Source: Aerococcus urinaehominis (GTDB taxonomy: Bacteria > Bacillota > Bacilli > Lactobacillales > Aerococcaceae). From it: a stretch of 64,000 nucleotides of DNA. Under the pieces are notes generated by a model. The model was given only the letters and a program-made list of their open reading frames with translations. It searched no databases and was not told where the DNA came from. Positions 46,944 to 56,777 of this stretch are shown in pieces (positions within the stretch are counted from its first letter, which is position 1; the number at the start of each line of letters is the position of its first letter). Both the position numbers and the translations under genes were made by a program. The stretch is taken from positions 1,284,387-1,348,386 of the forward strand of contig NZ_CP014163.1 of assembly GCF_001543245.1 (NCBI RefSeq). Direction: 5' to 3'.

Positions 46944-48221
46944 ATGCTACGATTTATCCACGCGGCTGATTTACATTTAGACCAGTCTTTTCAAAATATT
47001 CAAGCAGTTAACGAGCAAATATTTCAAGATATAAAGTATGCAAGCCGTGACAGCTTTAATCATTTAATTGACCTAGCGATTAACGAGACAGTTGATTTTG
47101 TTGTTTTTGCTGGTGATATCTATAATGGTGACCATGCTAGTTTAGAGGCTCAATTCCTATTCAGACAGGGAATGGACCGCTTGAACGACCATAATATTCA
47201 AGCCTTTGTAATCTATGGTAATCATGACTTTATTGCTGATCCTAGTCACCGAGTGACTTTGCCGGAAAATGTGTATGAATTTCCAACTGAAATCACTACA
47301 ATCGATTTTACTAGTCAGCAGGGTGACCGAGTTAAACTAACTGGTTTCTCCTATCCTAGTCGCTGGCTAGAAGATAATTATGCCAAGGAATATCCTAGTC
47401 GCGATTTAGATGCTGATTATCATATCGGCCTACTCCATGGTCAGATTAGTACGGGTTATGAAGGTAATCGCTATGCACCTTTTACGCTTTCTGATCTGAA
47501 AATTAAAAATTATGATTACTGGGCTTTGGGTCATATCCACCAACAACAAGTCGTGACTGATCATCCGCTAGCCGTTTACCCTGGCAGTATCCAAGGACAC
47601 TCTTTCAAAGAAAGTGGTAGTAAAGGCGTCGCCTTAGTTACCTTATCGCCTGCTAGTCCTGCCCAGGTAGAGTTTGTTGAAACCAGTGACTGGCAATTCG
47701 TTAATGTTGACCATCAACTGCCTCAAGTAGATAATTTAGATGCCTTAAGAGATGCGATTGAGCGTAATATGCACCAAGAATTGATGCGAGCGAGAGAAGG
47801 TGGGGTTAATCGTTTAGTGAGGTTAACTTTCCATTCTGATGGCGATAGTGAGAGCCTATATTGGTGGTTAAACTATGCCGACCAACTCTTAGACCAATTA
47901 CAGTGGAGTTTAAGTAATCAAGTTGATCAAAGTCAAAGTCGGGCTTATTTAGTGGACTTAGACTTAGAAATTACTCCTGATGCTAAATGGGCAAGTTCGC
48001 AATTGTTTGGCGAATCTTTACAAATGCAGTTAAACGAGTTCCAAAATCCTAGTTATTTTGATGACCAGCTCCAGGCTCTCTTAACTCATGCGGATTGGCA
48101 GCGTTATATGGCCCCACTAGTTAACCATGATCAATTTATGGACGATGTCATTAGCAAGGCTGAAAGCCTAATTGTTGCCAATCAAGCTAATTATGACCAA
48201 GAGAAAAGAGGTTTAAATTAA
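46944..48221 (+). CDS. yhaO: YhaO-type metallophosphoesterase (SbcD-like nuclease)
   Basis: A 425-residue protein with an N-terminal calcineurin-like phosphoesterase domain. Metal-binding motifs are HAADLHLD (residues about 6-13), FAGDIYNG, IYGNHDF, GLLHGQ and LGHIHQ, in the SbcD/Mre11 order. ATG 46944 is preferred over the frame opening at 46923 because AAAGGAGAAGAG lies directly before it. Its stop overlaps the yhaN start (TAATG). With YhaN it likely forms an SbcCD-like DNA-end processing pair; the role in Firmicutes is only partly known. Confidence 0.9.
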   Translation: MLRFIHAADLHLDQSFQNIQAVNEQIFQDIKYASRDSFNHLIDLAINETVDFVVFAGDIYNGDHASLEAQFLFRQGMDRLNDHNIQAFVIYGNHDFIADPSHRVTLPENVYEFPTEITTIDFTSQQGDRVKLTGFSYPSRWLEDNYAKEYPSRDLDADYHIGLLHGQISTGYEGNRYAPFTLSDLKIKNYDYWALGHIHQQQVVTDHPLAVYPGSIQGHSFKESGSKGVALVTLSPASPAQVEFVETSDWQFVNVDHQLPQVDNLDALRDAIERNMHQELMRAREGGVNRLVRLTFHSDGDSESLYWWLNYADQLLDQLQWSLSNQVDQSQSRAYLVDLDLEITPDAKWASSQLFGESLQMQLNEFQNPSYFDDQLQALLTHADWQRYMAPLVNHDQFMDDVISKAESLIVANQANYDQEKRGLN

Positions 48222-50980
48222 TGTATATTCATAAAATTGAAATTTATGGTTATGGAAAGTATGTTGACCAAACCTTTCAGTTAGACCAGGAACTAAATAT
48301 TTTTAATGGCTTAAATGGCTCAGGTAAATCAACCTTAATGAGCTTTATTCTGAGTATCATGTTTGGTTTTGAAGATCAACGCCGTAAGGATGCCCGCCAG
48401 TTTGATAGTAACCCGCAAGCAATTTTTGGGGGTCGCCTCCACCTACGAGACACCAAATATGGCAATGTGGTTATTGAACGAACTAAGCAACAAGGTAAGC
48501 AAATCTTATATTTAACTAGCGAGGAAAATGGCCGCCAACAAGTAGCAAGCTTTAGTGATTTGTGGGATGGCATGTCTAGAGATGATTATTTAGCTTATTT
48601 TGGATTTGATGAGCAAGATCTAATGAACTTTATATGGCAAAATGAAGCTGATTTTTCTAAGGCCCTTATGTCTATAGGTGTATCTGGCCGTCAAGTGTTG
48701 ACCCACATTACACCTAAGCTCAAGCAAGAAGCAGATAGTATTTTCTTAGCTAATGGCCAAAAGCCTAGTCTTAACCAAGAGTTAGGGCTCTTGGCTGAAA
48801 GTCAAGCCAAGCTAAATAGTGCGCGTGCTAGTCAAGACCAATATTTTAACTATCAAAGTAACCTAAACCAAGCTCAAGCAGATTTGGATAGTCTCTATCA
48901 ACAAGAAAGTCAGCTTAAAGATCAAGCGATTCAGTTAGAATTAGCCGATAATCAAAAGGATAGTTTGGTGGAGTACCAGGCCTTAGATAGAGAGCTGGCT
49001 GGTTACCAATTCTATGATTTTTCTCCTGAATTAGCTCTGGAATGGCAGGAGTTAACACAAAAAATGGCCAATCTCAAGGAGCAAGCGCAGGACCTGCAAA
49101 TGACAAGTAGCGCTACTGAAGGGCAAGGACTAGTGCCGGCGACCGATGGTGAGCGGTGGATTCAAAATCATACCTATCTTGCTCAGGCTATGCTAGCAGA
49201 GGCGGAAAATTATCGCCAACAGTTGTCTGTAGATAGTCAATTAAATGACGAATTGGTTGAAAAACGCTATGAAATGTCACGATTAATGAGCTTATTAGAT
49301 GTCGAGTCGCTGGATGAGCTGCCCGATGAGATGACTGATGAAGAGCGAGCACATTGGCAGCAAAAAAGAGAGATGCTGGATAATGACCGCCTCTTCTATA
49401 AAAACGCTGAAGCTGAGCTAGATTTATTAGACAAACAAAGGTCAGCCCTTAAACGTGAGCGACAAAGTCTGCAACGGGAACTATCTACCATGATTGGTCA
49501 AGATGAAGGTGATGATTCTTACTGGATTAGGAGTTTTGGAATCGGTCTTATTGTGGTAGGGGTTCTAGCCGTTATTCTCTTTATTCTCTTTGGCCAACCT
49601 TTCTTCTTGGGAGCGGGTGCTGCTGCTGGATTGATGGGACTTGTCTTCATCCTGATATCAGTATTCCGTAAGCGGGGGTACAACCGTAATGTTGGTCAGG
49701 ATATTGAAGCCTACCAACTAGATTTAGAGGATATTGATGGCGAACTACAAGAGATTGAAGACCAGAAGAACCTACAAAAGAATCAACTGGAAAGTATGAA
49801 GTCTAGTTCTGGCAACTTTATCCAGGACCTACAAGATTTTGCAGTCCAAAAAGGTGGTTCCGAATATATTCAAGCCTTAATCTGGTTAGAGACAGATTAC
49901 GTTTCTCAAATCAAGACTTTAAATACAGAAATTCAAGCCCTGGAAGAGAGACAGCTAGATGGCATGTTCTCTGACCAAAATCAAGAAGGTTGGGCCGCTT
50001 ATAGTCAGGCGATTGATATGGTAATTACTAGCCAAGCTCAATTATTCCGTCAATTTGAAGATGATTTCCATGCTTCTCGTCAACGGGAAAATACGGCGGG
50101 GATAGCTGATTATGAGCAAAGGGACTATGAAAAAAGAGCAGCCCGCCTTAATGAACAGATTAACCAGGTAACGAGCCAGCAAAATGCCTTGCTCAACCAG
50201 TACGGTATGGCTAATGCAGACCTCTTTAGCCAGGCCCTGGAAACAGAAATGGCTATGCAATCTAAACGTGACCGTTACCAGATGCTAGCCAGCCATTTGA
50301 GCGACCAGGCGTCAGATATCTTAAACCAGCCGCAGTCTATTCAAGACCAGCTAGCCGAGAACCATACTAATCTTAAGCAGGGTGAGGAAGCTATTAACCA
50401 GGTGCTGGGACAAATTGCGCATTATAAGAGCCAGATTAGAGAAATTGAAAATTCAGGTTTGGTAAGTGAATTAGACCAGGCCCACCAAGAATTGGTTGAT
50501 GCCAATTATGAGATGGCTGTCGAATGGGGGGCCCGCCAACTAGCTATTCAAAGCTTTGAACAGGCTACACTAGGAGAAGAAGATGGCTTGGCGGATCGTG
50601 TTTTAAGTCATGCTAATCGTTTTATATACGACCTATCTGATCAACGCATTCAGGCTTTAAGTTTTGATAGTCAAGGTGCTTTTCAAGTGCAAATGTCTAC
50701 TGGTCAAAGCCTAGCTTTAAACCAATTATCACGTGGTGAGAAGGCGCTGTTATTTATTGCTATGCGTTTTGCCTTCTTAGGTGCCCAACTTGGCCAGGTT
50801 AATTTACCAATCTTAATTGATGATGCCTTCGTACACCTCGATAACCACTATCGGGATAATGTCTACCGCTTCTTGGCAGAACGAAGCCAAGATAATCAGA
50901 TTATTTACTTTACTATTGATAGTGGCGCTGGTAATCAAGTGGCTAGTAACCAAGTTTTCCAACTTTACCAGGAGGGATAA
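48221..50980 (+). CDS. yhaN: YhaN-type AAA ATPase (SbcC/RecN-like) with internal membrane hairpin
   Basis: A 919-residue ABC-type ATPase. Walker A is GLNGSGKST at residues 30-38, the ABC signature LSRGEKALL lies near 836, and Walker B/D-loop LPILIDDAFVHLD follows. Between them run long Gln-rich coiled coils. In place of a zinc hook, two hydrophobic helices are found at about 436-485 (IGLIVVGVLAVILFILFG, AAGLMGLVFILISVF), so the tips of the coils would insert in the membrane, as described for YhaN relatives. Overlaps yhaO by one base. Confidence 0.9.
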   Translation: MYIHKIEIYGYGKYVDQTFQLDQELNIFNGLNGSGKSTLMSFILSIMFGFEDQRRKDARQFDSNPQAIFGGRLHLRDTKYGNVVIERTKQQGKQILYLTSEENGRQQVASFSDLWDGMSRDDYLAYFGFDEQDLMNFIWQNEADFSKALMSIGVSGRQVLTHITPKLKQEADSIFLANGQKPSLNQELGLLAESQAKLNSARASQDQYFNYQSNLNQAQADLDSLYQQESQLKDQAIQLELADNQKDSLVEYQALDRELAGYQFYDFSPELALEWQELTQKMANLKEQAQDLQMTSSATEGQGLVPATDGERWIQNHTYLAQAMLAEAENYRQQLSVDSQLNDELVEKRYEMSRLMSLLDVESLDELPDEMTDEERAHWQQKREMLDNDRLFYKNAEAELDLLDKQRSALKRERQSLQRELSTMIGQDEGDDSYWIRSFGIGLIVVGVLAVILFILFGQPFFLGAGAAAGLMGLVFILISVFRKRGYNRNVGQDIEAYQLDLEDIDGELQEIEDQKNLQKNQLESMKSSSGNFIQDLQDFAVQKGGSEYIQALIWLETDYVSQIKTLNTEIQALEERQLDGMFSDQNQEGWAAYSQAIDMVITSQAQLFRQFEDDFHASRQRENTAGIADYEQRDYEKRAARLNEQINQVTSQQNALLNQYGMANADLFSQALETEMAMQSKRDRYQMLASHLSDQASDILNQPQSIQDQLAENHTNLKQGEEAINQVLGQIAHYKSQIREIENSGLVSELDQAHQELVDANYEMAVEWGARQLAIQSFEQATLGEEDGLADRVLSHANRFIYDLSDQRIQALSFDSQGAFQVQMSTGQSLALNQLSRGEKALLFIAMRFAFLGAQLGQVNLPILIDDAFVHLDNHYRDNVYRFLAERSQDNQIIYFTIDSGAGNQVASNQVFQLYQEG

Positions 50981-50982
50981 AT

Positions 50983-51945
50983 TTGCCAGACTTAATTTTT
51001 GATATCGCTAATGATGAGCAATTTGATATGTATTTATTAATAAAATTAGCGGAGGTTAGACAAGATCGTAACGGTAATAACTATATTGCTTTTACCTTCC
51101 AAGATCGGTCGGGTAGTATTGAAGGAAAATACTGGAATGCTAGCGACCAGGATATTGCCCACTTTCAATCTGGCTTAGTGGCTAAAGTAGCTGGACGCCG
51201 AGAACTATACAATGGGCAACCGCAAGTGCGTATTAACTCCATTAGATTGGCTGAGGCTGATGAGCCCCAGGATCCAGGTGAATTTATCCAGGCCGGACCT
51301 ATGACCAAATCTGAAATGGTTGAAGAAGTTAACCAGATTTTAGCGGAAATTAATGAGCCTACAATTAAGAAAATTGTTCGTCATATTTTAAACCAGCATG
51401 TGGAGGGTTTTCTATCCTACCCTGCTGCCAAAAAACACCATCATGCCTTTTATGGTGGCCTAGCCTTTCATACCATTTCTATGTTGCGCCTGGCTCAGCA
51501 TATTGCTAACCAGTATCCAACTGTCGATAAAAGTTTGCTTTATGCCGGCACCCTTATACATGATATTGGAAAAACAATTGAGTTATCAGACCCCTTAACG
51601 ACTGAATATACTCTCAAGGGCAACTTAATTGGTCACATTAGTTTAGTTGATGAATTAATTACAGAAACTTGCTTGGCCTTAGATATTGATCAAAATCAAG
51701 AAGTCGTCATTTTACTAAAACATATGGTTTTAAGCCATCATGGTAAGCAAGAATGGGGGAGTCCCGTGGTCCCTCATTTACTAGAAGCAGAGATTTTGCA
51801 TCATATTGATAATCTTGATGCTTCGATACAAATGATGTTAACTGCTTTAGATCAAACCAAACCGGGAGAATTCTCTCCACGGGTTTATGGCTTGGACGGT
51901 CGTAATTTTTATCGTCCTAATAGCTATCAAGAGCAAATAGATTAG
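50983..51945 (+). CDS. yhaM: 3'-5' exoribonuclease YhaM
   Basis: A 320-residue nuclease. An N-terminal OB fold (residues about 10-95, IAFTFQDRSGSIEGKYWNAS and VAGRRELYNGQPQVRINSIR) is followed by an HD domain with HHHAFYGGLAFHTISM, LIHDIGKT, and further histidines in HMVLSHHGKQEWGSP that bind metal. It trims RNA, and in some species DNA, ends. TTG 50983 follows GGAGGG by six bases and starts two bases after the yhaN stop, so yhaO-yhaN-yhaM form one operon. Confidence 0.93.
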   Translation: MPDLIFDIANDEQFDMYLLIKLAEVRQDRNGNNYIAFTFQDRSGSIEGKYWNASDQDIAHFQSGLVAKVAGRRELYNGQPQVRINSIRLAEADEPQDPGEFIQAGPMTKSEMVEEVNQILAEINEPTIKKIVRHILNQHVEGFLSYPAAKKHHHAFYGGLAFHTISMLRLAQHIANQYPTVDKSLLYAGTLIHDIGKTIELSDPLTTEYTLKGNLIGHISLVDELITETCLALDIDQNQEVVILLKHMVLSHHGKQEWGSPVVPHLLEAEILHHIDNLDASIQMMLTALDQTKPGEFSPRVYGLDGRNFYRPNSYQEQID

Positions 51946-51980
51946 GAAAAAATGCCTCTGATTAGAATCAGAGGCATTTT

Positions 51981-52721
51981 TTATTGGCTAACTTTTACCT
52001 GTTTGCGTTTATAACGATAGCCATCCCATACCAGGTAACTAGCTAGAGTTAGAGCAATTAGGCTAGTAGCTATATTAGTTAAGGGGTAGGAGGACCAAGG
52101 AACTAACTGGTAGGCCAGACTAAGATAGGCCACGAACATATTAATCAAGAAAGCAAGGTTTTGGTAATGCTTAGTTAGGTAAAGAGTGATGACTAATAGG
52201 ATAACTAGTAAAGACCAGGCGAGGACTACTAGCAACCAATTTTTAGATGAGAGGACACTAACTAGACCTTCTAGAGATAATTGACATGTCATTAACACTT
52301 GGCCTAGGGTGAGGCTAGCTTGAAATATTTTCGCATACACTGTCCGTCTGTTTTGGCAGGTTTGGAAATACCAATAGCAAATAAAGCAGCTAGCTAGCCC
52401 CGCTAATAGCGGCCAATTAAATACTAAGCTAAGTAGACCAGCTAGTTTACCAAGGACAATATATGTCAGGATTTGTCCACTGAGGAAAGTTTGTTTAAAA
52501 ACTCGGCTACTGGTGAAAAATACCAGGCCAGTTAATATAAGGTTCTGACCCAAGTGGAAGAGGGTAAGATAGGGTCCCCAGTTAAGGATTTGTAAGTGAG
52601 CTACCTGGTAGTCTGCTAGTGTCTGGGGCATACCACTACCTACTTGGAATAAAATAAATATTAATAAATAAAGGCTAAAACATATGATTGTTATCCACTT
52701 GCTTAGAGCTGGCTTAGTCAT
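51981..52721 (-). CDS. Multi-pass membrane protein of unknown function
   Basis: A 246-residue protein with about seven hydrophobic helices and short loops; no family is recognised. Visible parts are WITIICFSLYLLIFILFQVGSG at the start, a loop with YQVAHLQILNWGPYL, and a basic C-terminus GYRYKRKQVKVSQ. Size and helix count recall YwaF/TP0381-type integral membrane proteins, but no conserved motif was confirmed. ATG 52721 follows GGGAGGT; the 15 codons upstream lack a site. It lies between yhaM and prsA, interrupting an otherwise conserved neighbourhood. Confidence 0.65.
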   Translation of the reverse strand: MTKPALSKWITIICFSLYLLIFILFQVGSGMPQTLADYQVAHLQILNWGPYLTLFHLGQNLILTGLVFFTSSRVFKQTFLSGQILTYIVLGKLAGLLSLVFNWPLLAGLASCFICYWYFQTCQNRRTVYAKIFQASLTLGQVLMTCQLSLEGLVSVLSSKNWLLVVLAWSLLVILLVITLYLTKHYQNLAFLINMFVAYLSLAYQLVPWSSYPLTNIATSLIALTLASYLVWDGYRYKRKQVKVSQ

Positions 52722-52765
52722 GGCGCTACCTCCCTGATAGGACTTTTTTTGTGACAAATATATCA

Positions 52766-52794
52766 TAAAAAGCCCTGCTCTTAAAGCAAGGCTT
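52766..52794 (-). terminator. Terminator of the hit-yhaH-prsA transcript
   Basis: On the minus strand, stem AAGCCTTGC/GCAGGGCTT with a 7-base loop is followed by T-rich sequence. Confidence 0.7.
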
Positions 52795-52804
52795 ATTACA
52801 TATT

Positions 52805-53779
52805 CTATTCATTTGCTTCAGCTTGACTGCTAGATTCACTCTGTTTGTCTTGCTTAGCTGTATCTTGGTCTGTCTCAGTATTGTCAATTTCAAATTGGTC
52901 AAAGGTGTCTTGTAAAGCCTTATCAGTAATTTCTACCTGATACTTGTCAAGTAAATCTAAAATAATTTGCTTAACAGTGTTCGCATCATTTAATTTTTCT
53001 TTTTTTAGTTTGCTAGTGAGTTGGTCTTTCTCCTCTTCAAAACTAGCCTTTTCTGGTTTCTTATCAACCTTGATAATGTGATAGCCGTATTGACTTTTGA
53101 CCGGTTGCTTGGTGTATTCGCCTTCTTTAAGGGCGAAGGCAGCATCTTCAAATTCTTTGACCATGCTTCCTTTTTTTACTGCTCCTAGGGCGCCACCTTT
53201 TTCTTTAGAACCAGGATCAGTTGAATGCTCTTTAGCTAGTTCAGCAAAATCACTACCAGATTCTAATTGTTTGATTAAGTCTTTAGCTTGGTTTTCATCT
53301 GCAACCAGGATATGACTGACTTCGATAGCAGGCTGGTAGTTTTCATACGCTGCTTTTAATTCTTCGTCAGAGATATTGATTTGTTTTTCAGCCGTCTCAC
53401 TTAGCAAACGGTAGTAGCGTAGTGATTCTGCATAGGCTTCTTTATTAGCGAGGCCAGACTGTTGGACCACCTTATTGAGATTCTCTTCGCTACCGGCTTG
53501 TTTTTCCATAGCTTGGACTTGATCTTTAACTTGTTTGTCGATTTCCTTGACGTGTTCTTGACCTAACTCCTGTTCAAAGATATCAGTTAAAATTAGCTTC
53601 TGTAGAATATTTTCGCCAGTTGTTTCCTTAACCTCTGTTAAGATATCCGCATTAGTAATGCTAATGTTTTTTCCGGTAGCGACTTGATCAGTTTCATCTA
53701 CTGTTTTCTGACAGCCTGCAAGGCTGATAAGGCTGAGAGTTGCCAATAGCATGTATTTAGCTTTATTTTTTGTGATCAT
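52805..53779 (-). CDS. prsA: Foldase PrsA, parvulin-type lipoprotein
   Basis: A 324-residue lipoprotein with lipobox SLAGC (C23), held on the outer face of the membrane. An N-terminal chaperone part (about 24-150) leads to a PPIC rotamase domain (about 150-245) with VSHILV, DFAELAKEHSTDP, GGALG and QYGYHIIKV. A polar, Gln/Asp/Ser-rich tail follows. It folds secreted proteins, so the wall hydrolases and PBP of this window are likely clients. Located downstream of hit and yhaH as in Bacillus. Confidence 0.95.
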   Translation of the reverse strand: MITKNKAKYMLLATLSLISLAGCQKTVDETDQVATGKNISITNADILTEVKETTGENILQKLILTDIFEQELGQEHVKEIDKQVKDQVQAMEKQAGSEENLNKVVQQSGLANKEAYAESLRYYRLLSETAEKQINISDEELKAAYENYQPAIEVSHILVADENQAKDLIKQLESGSDFAELAKEHSTDPGSKEKGGALGAVKKGSMVKEFEDAAFALKEGEYTKQPVKSQYGYHIIKVDKKPEKASFEEEKDQLTSKLKKEKLNDANTVKQIILDLLDKYQVEITDKALQDTFDQFEIDNTETDQDTAKQDKQSESSSQAEANE

Positions 53780-53794
53780 TCAGTGGTTGACTCC

Positions 53795-54154
53795 TTACTT
53801 TTGCTTGTTAGCTTGAAATTTTATTTGACTTTCAGCTAGATGACTTTGCGTTTGAGCAATTTTTTCCTGAAGACGATTGCGTTGGGGAACAGTTGTCCGA
53901 TTAAAATCATCAATCGCTAAAGTGATTTCATCACGGGCAACTTTTAAAGAAGATATCCCTTGTTGGGCTAGATCAGTAATTGCTATTTGGCCTTGTGCAA
54001 TATCTCCTTGCAAGTCTTTAGCAGCATAGGAAACATCATTGATATATTTTTTAAAAACTTTACGGTTGGTTTTGCCATCATAAGGGGTGTTGACGAGGCC
54101 GACAATTGCCCCAGCTAGACCACCAAAGATAAGGCCGGTAAAAAATCGTTTCAT
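53795..54154 (-). CDS. YtxH-domain membrane protein (YhaH-like)
   Basis: A 119-residue protein. The N-terminal glycine-rich helix RFFTGLIFGGLAGAIVGLV plus NTPYDGKTNRK fits the YtxH pattern (helix then PxxG). The rest is a long amphipathic helix with KDLQGDIAQGQ and LQEKIAQTQSHLAESQ, probably coiled coil. Function in this family is unknown. It sits between hit and prsA, the position of B. subtilis yhaH, and only three bases from the hit stop, so it is in the same operon. Confidence 0.8.
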   Translation of the reverse strand: MKRFFTGLIFGGLAGAIVGLVNTPYDGKTNRKVFKKYINDVSYAAKDLQGDIAQGQIAITDLAQQGISSLKVARDEITLAIDDFNRTTVPQRNRLQEKIAQTQSHLAESQIKFQANKQK

Positions 54155-54157
54155 AAA

Positions 54158-54592
54158 TTATCCCTCAATTTCTGCATGAATTGCCTCGGCAATAGTTTGT
54201 AAATCCTGGGCTTGGTAATCTGCTTCGTGCGTTTCCCATTTTAACCCAAATCCATCTTGATCACGGTTATAGCGTGGAATTAAATGGATATGACTATGGA
54301 AGACACTTTGGAAGGCTACCTCACCGTTATTATTAAGAATGTTTAGACCCTCCATATCGGGGAATGCTTTTTTGAGTGCTTGCGCAATAGTTGGGATGCG
54401 TTTAAAAACAGCAGAGGCATCTTTACTATCATAGTCAAAAATATCAGCTAAATGTTTTTTTGGTACAAGCAGGGTATGTCCCTTGGTTACTTGACTTTGA
54501 TCGAGAAAGGCAGCTACAACCTCATCCTCATAAACCATATTAGTGGGAATCTGTCCATTAGCAATTTTACAAAAAATACAATTTTCAGACAT
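54158..54592 (-). CDS. hit: HIT-family nucleotide hydrolase
   Basis: A 144-residue histidine-triad protein with CIFCKIANGQIP at the start, QVTKGHTLLVPKKH in the middle and the active-site triad HSHIHLIPR near residue 100. Such enzymes hydrolyse AMP-lysine or dinucleoside phosphates. The two-Cys start is the zinc-binding form. GGAGGATTC precedes ATG. It is divergent from ecsA across a 178-base AT-rich gap; hit-ecsAB-prsA grouping is conserved in Firmicutes. Confidence 0.95.
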   Translation of the reverse strand: MSENCIFCKIANGQIPTNMVYEDEVVAAFLDQSQVTKGHTLLVPKKHLADIFDYDSKDASAVFKRIPTIAQALKKAFPDMEGLNILNNNGEVAFQSVFHSHIHLIPRYNRDQDGFGLKWETHEADYQAQDLQTIAEAIHAEIEG

Positions 54593-54770
54593 AAGAATCC
54601 TCCTTTTAAAATAGTGTATTATTAACTGATTTTATCACACTATGAGAGGCTTGCCCAATTATAGTGATAATTTTACTTTTATATTAAACTTAATTTAATA
54701 GGTCGCTAAAGTATTATTCTTTTGCTAAACTTAGACCACTATATACCTAATACCTAGAAAGAGGGAGATT

Positions 54771-55514
54771 ATGACTCTAGTTGTAAATCATCTGAGCGGT
54801 GGTTACCTACAACGACCTATCATTCACGATTTAAGTTTTAATCTGGCACCAGGGGAAGTGGTAGCCTTAATTGGTCTTAACGGGGCGGGTAAATCAACCA
54901 CTATCAAGCATCTAATCGGATTAATGCAACCCATGCAAGGGGAGATTCTATTAGCTGGAAATAGTTTGAAAAGCAACCCAAGTCAGTACCGCCAAGACTT
55001 TACCTATATTCCCGAAACGCCAATCTTGTATGAGGAGTTGACCTTACGAGAACATATTGAGTTGACAGGTTTAACCCATGGCCTGGATCCAAAAGAAAGT
55101 TTAGTCCAAGCCAAACCTCTTCTAGAACGCTTCCGCTTAGCTGATCGTCTGGATTGGTTGCCCATTCATTTTTCTAAAGGCATGAAGCAAAAAGTTATGA
55201 TTGTGACAGCCTTTATGTTAGACGTGCCACTTTATGTGATTGATGAGCCTTTTTTAGGCTTGGATCCTTTAGGTATCCGGGATTTTTTGCAGGTTTTAAA
55301 GGATAAGCAGGCTAAGGGAGCTAGTATTCTGATGTCTACTCACGTGTTAGCTAGCGCTGAAAAATATTGTGATCGTTTCCTATTCCTGCATGAAGGTCGA
55401 TTAAAGGCTCAAGGGAGTTTAAGTGATATCCAGGCGAGTTTCCAAATGCCAGAAGCTAGTTTAGAAGATTTATACCTCTATTTAGCTGATCAGGCAGGTG
55501 ATCAGCATGGATAA
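54771..55514 (+). CDS. ecsA: ABC transporter ATP-binding protein EcsA
   Basis: A 247-residue ATPase. Walker A GLNGAGKST lies at about 36-44, the Q-loop region has FTYIPETPILYEELTLREH, the signature is FSKGMKQKVMI, and Walker B is LYVIDEPFLGLDP followed by a switch histidine in STHV. EcsAB affects secretion, intramembrane proteolysis (RasP) and competence in B. subtilis. Position next to hit supports the EcsA name over a generic ABC ATPase. It overlaps ecsB. AGAGGGAG precedes ATG. Confidence 0.92.
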   Translation: MTLVVNHLSGGYLQRPIIHDLSFNLAPGEVVALIGLNGAGKSTTIKHLIGLMQPMQGEILLAGNSLKSNPSQYRQDFTYIPETPILYEELTLREHIELTGLTHGLDPKESLVQAKPLLERFRLADRLDWLPIHFSKGMKQKVMIVTAFMLDVPLYVIDEPFLGLDPLGIRDFLQVLKDKQAKGASILMSTHVLASAEKYCDRFLFLHEGRLKAQGSLSDIQASFQMPEASLEDLYLYLADQAGDQHG

Positions 55515-56697
55515 AATTTATCAAGAGCGATTCCAATCAGCTAGTAAGCGATTGTTCAAGTATCTACCCTATATATTTAATGACCACTTCGTTATTGTCG
55601 TCTTATTCATTATGGGTGCTTTAGCCTTTCAGTATAGTCAGTGGTTAAAAACGCTTACTGTAGGAGAGCCGCTTGCCCAGTTTTTACTGATCGTTTTCTT
55701 TTTTTTGGCAATAAAAATGCCCCAGGTAAAGACTTATCTAAAAGAAGCAGATCTAGTATTTCTACTACCCTGGGAAGAGCATTTTTCTAGTTACTTTAAA
55801 CGTGCAGTGGGCTACAGTATGCTGTTGCCAGTTTTTATCTTAGCACTGGTCTGCCTATTGGCGTATCCCTACTTAAGTGTGGTTTTCGCATATTCCTGGC
55901 TAGAAATAATGATTGTGTATTTTAGCCTGTTAGTTCTAAAAGTATTTGACTTTTTACAATTTTTTAACCAAAGACGTTTAGCTAACCACCCTGGTTGGCA
56001 AGCTGCCTTTACCCATATAGTTATTCTGGTTACATTGGTCTTAGCTTTAGGAGACTATCCATGGTTAGCTTTAATTCTAGCTTTATCAGCTTTAATTTTG
56101 ACCAAATATTATACCAAGTCAAACTTGGATTTTCCTAGTTTATTGGCCAGTGAATTAAAACGGCAACAGGGTCAGAACCGGATGCTGGCGATGTTTGTCG
56201 ATATACCCGCTGGTCAACAGAAAATTAAGCGGCGTAGCTACTTGGATTTTCTGCTACGCCCAGTTAAGGACAATATCTACGCTTACTTGTACCAGCGTGC
56301 CTTTTTAAGGTCTACTGAAGTTTTACCCATCTGGTTACGCCTTACGATTTTAGCAGGTTTGATTGCTGGTTTGATGACTGATACTTGGCTAAAGTTAATT
56401 ATAATTGTACTCATTACCTATGCAGCAAACTTTCAGTTGCAAGGGCTTTTAGGCAATTATCGTCGCCATACTATGGTACGTTTGCAACCACAGGAAGCGT
56501 CTGATGCTTTAGTGGCTTTCCAAAGCTTTTTGCGGGGGCCCATTATGGTCCAAACCATAATAATAACAGTTATTTTTCTTTTGAGACAGGCCTATTATCT
56601 CGGAATGAGTTTCTGCTTAGCTTGTTTAATTTTCTATCTAGTATTTGCCTATCTGTATCTTAAAAGACGGTTTATAAAGACAAGAAAGATGGTATAA
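55507..56697 (+). CDS. ecsB: ABC transporter permease EcsB
   Basis: A 396-residue membrane protein with about eight to ten helices in two groups separated by a cytoplasmic region (about 210-260). The start MDKIYQERFQSASKRLFKYLPYIFNDHFVIVVLF and the segment DLVFLLPWEEHF are typical of EcsB. ATG 55507 overlaps the end of ecsA by eight bases and follows AGGCAGG; the frame opens with GTG 55498. It forms the membrane part of the Ecs exporter whose substrate is not established. Confidence 0.9.
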   Translation: MDKIYQERFQSASKRLFKYLPYIFNDHFVIVVLFIMGALAFQYSQWLKTLTVGEPLAQFLLIVFFFLAIKMPQVKTYLKEADLVFLLPWEEHFSSYFKRAVGYSMLLPVFILALVCLLAYPYLSVVFAYSWLEIMIVYFSLLVLKVFDFLQFFNQRRLANHPGWQAAFTHIVILVTLVLALGDYPWLALILALSALILTKYYTKSNLDFPSLLASELKRQQGQNRMLAMFVDIPAGQQKIKRRSYLDFLLRPVKDNIYAYLYQRAFLRSTEVLPIWLRLTILAGLIAGLMTDTWLKLIIIVLITYAANFQLQGLLGNYRRHTMVRLQPQEASDALVAFQSFLRGPIMVQTIIITVIFLLRQAYYLGMSFCLACLIFYLVFAYLYLKRRFIKTRKMV

Positions 56698-56777
56698 ATT
56701 AGTAATATTAGTTGACTAAGCCGGAAATAATGCCTACAATTATACTTACTTTGATTTTTTAGTTAGGAGGTGCAAGT

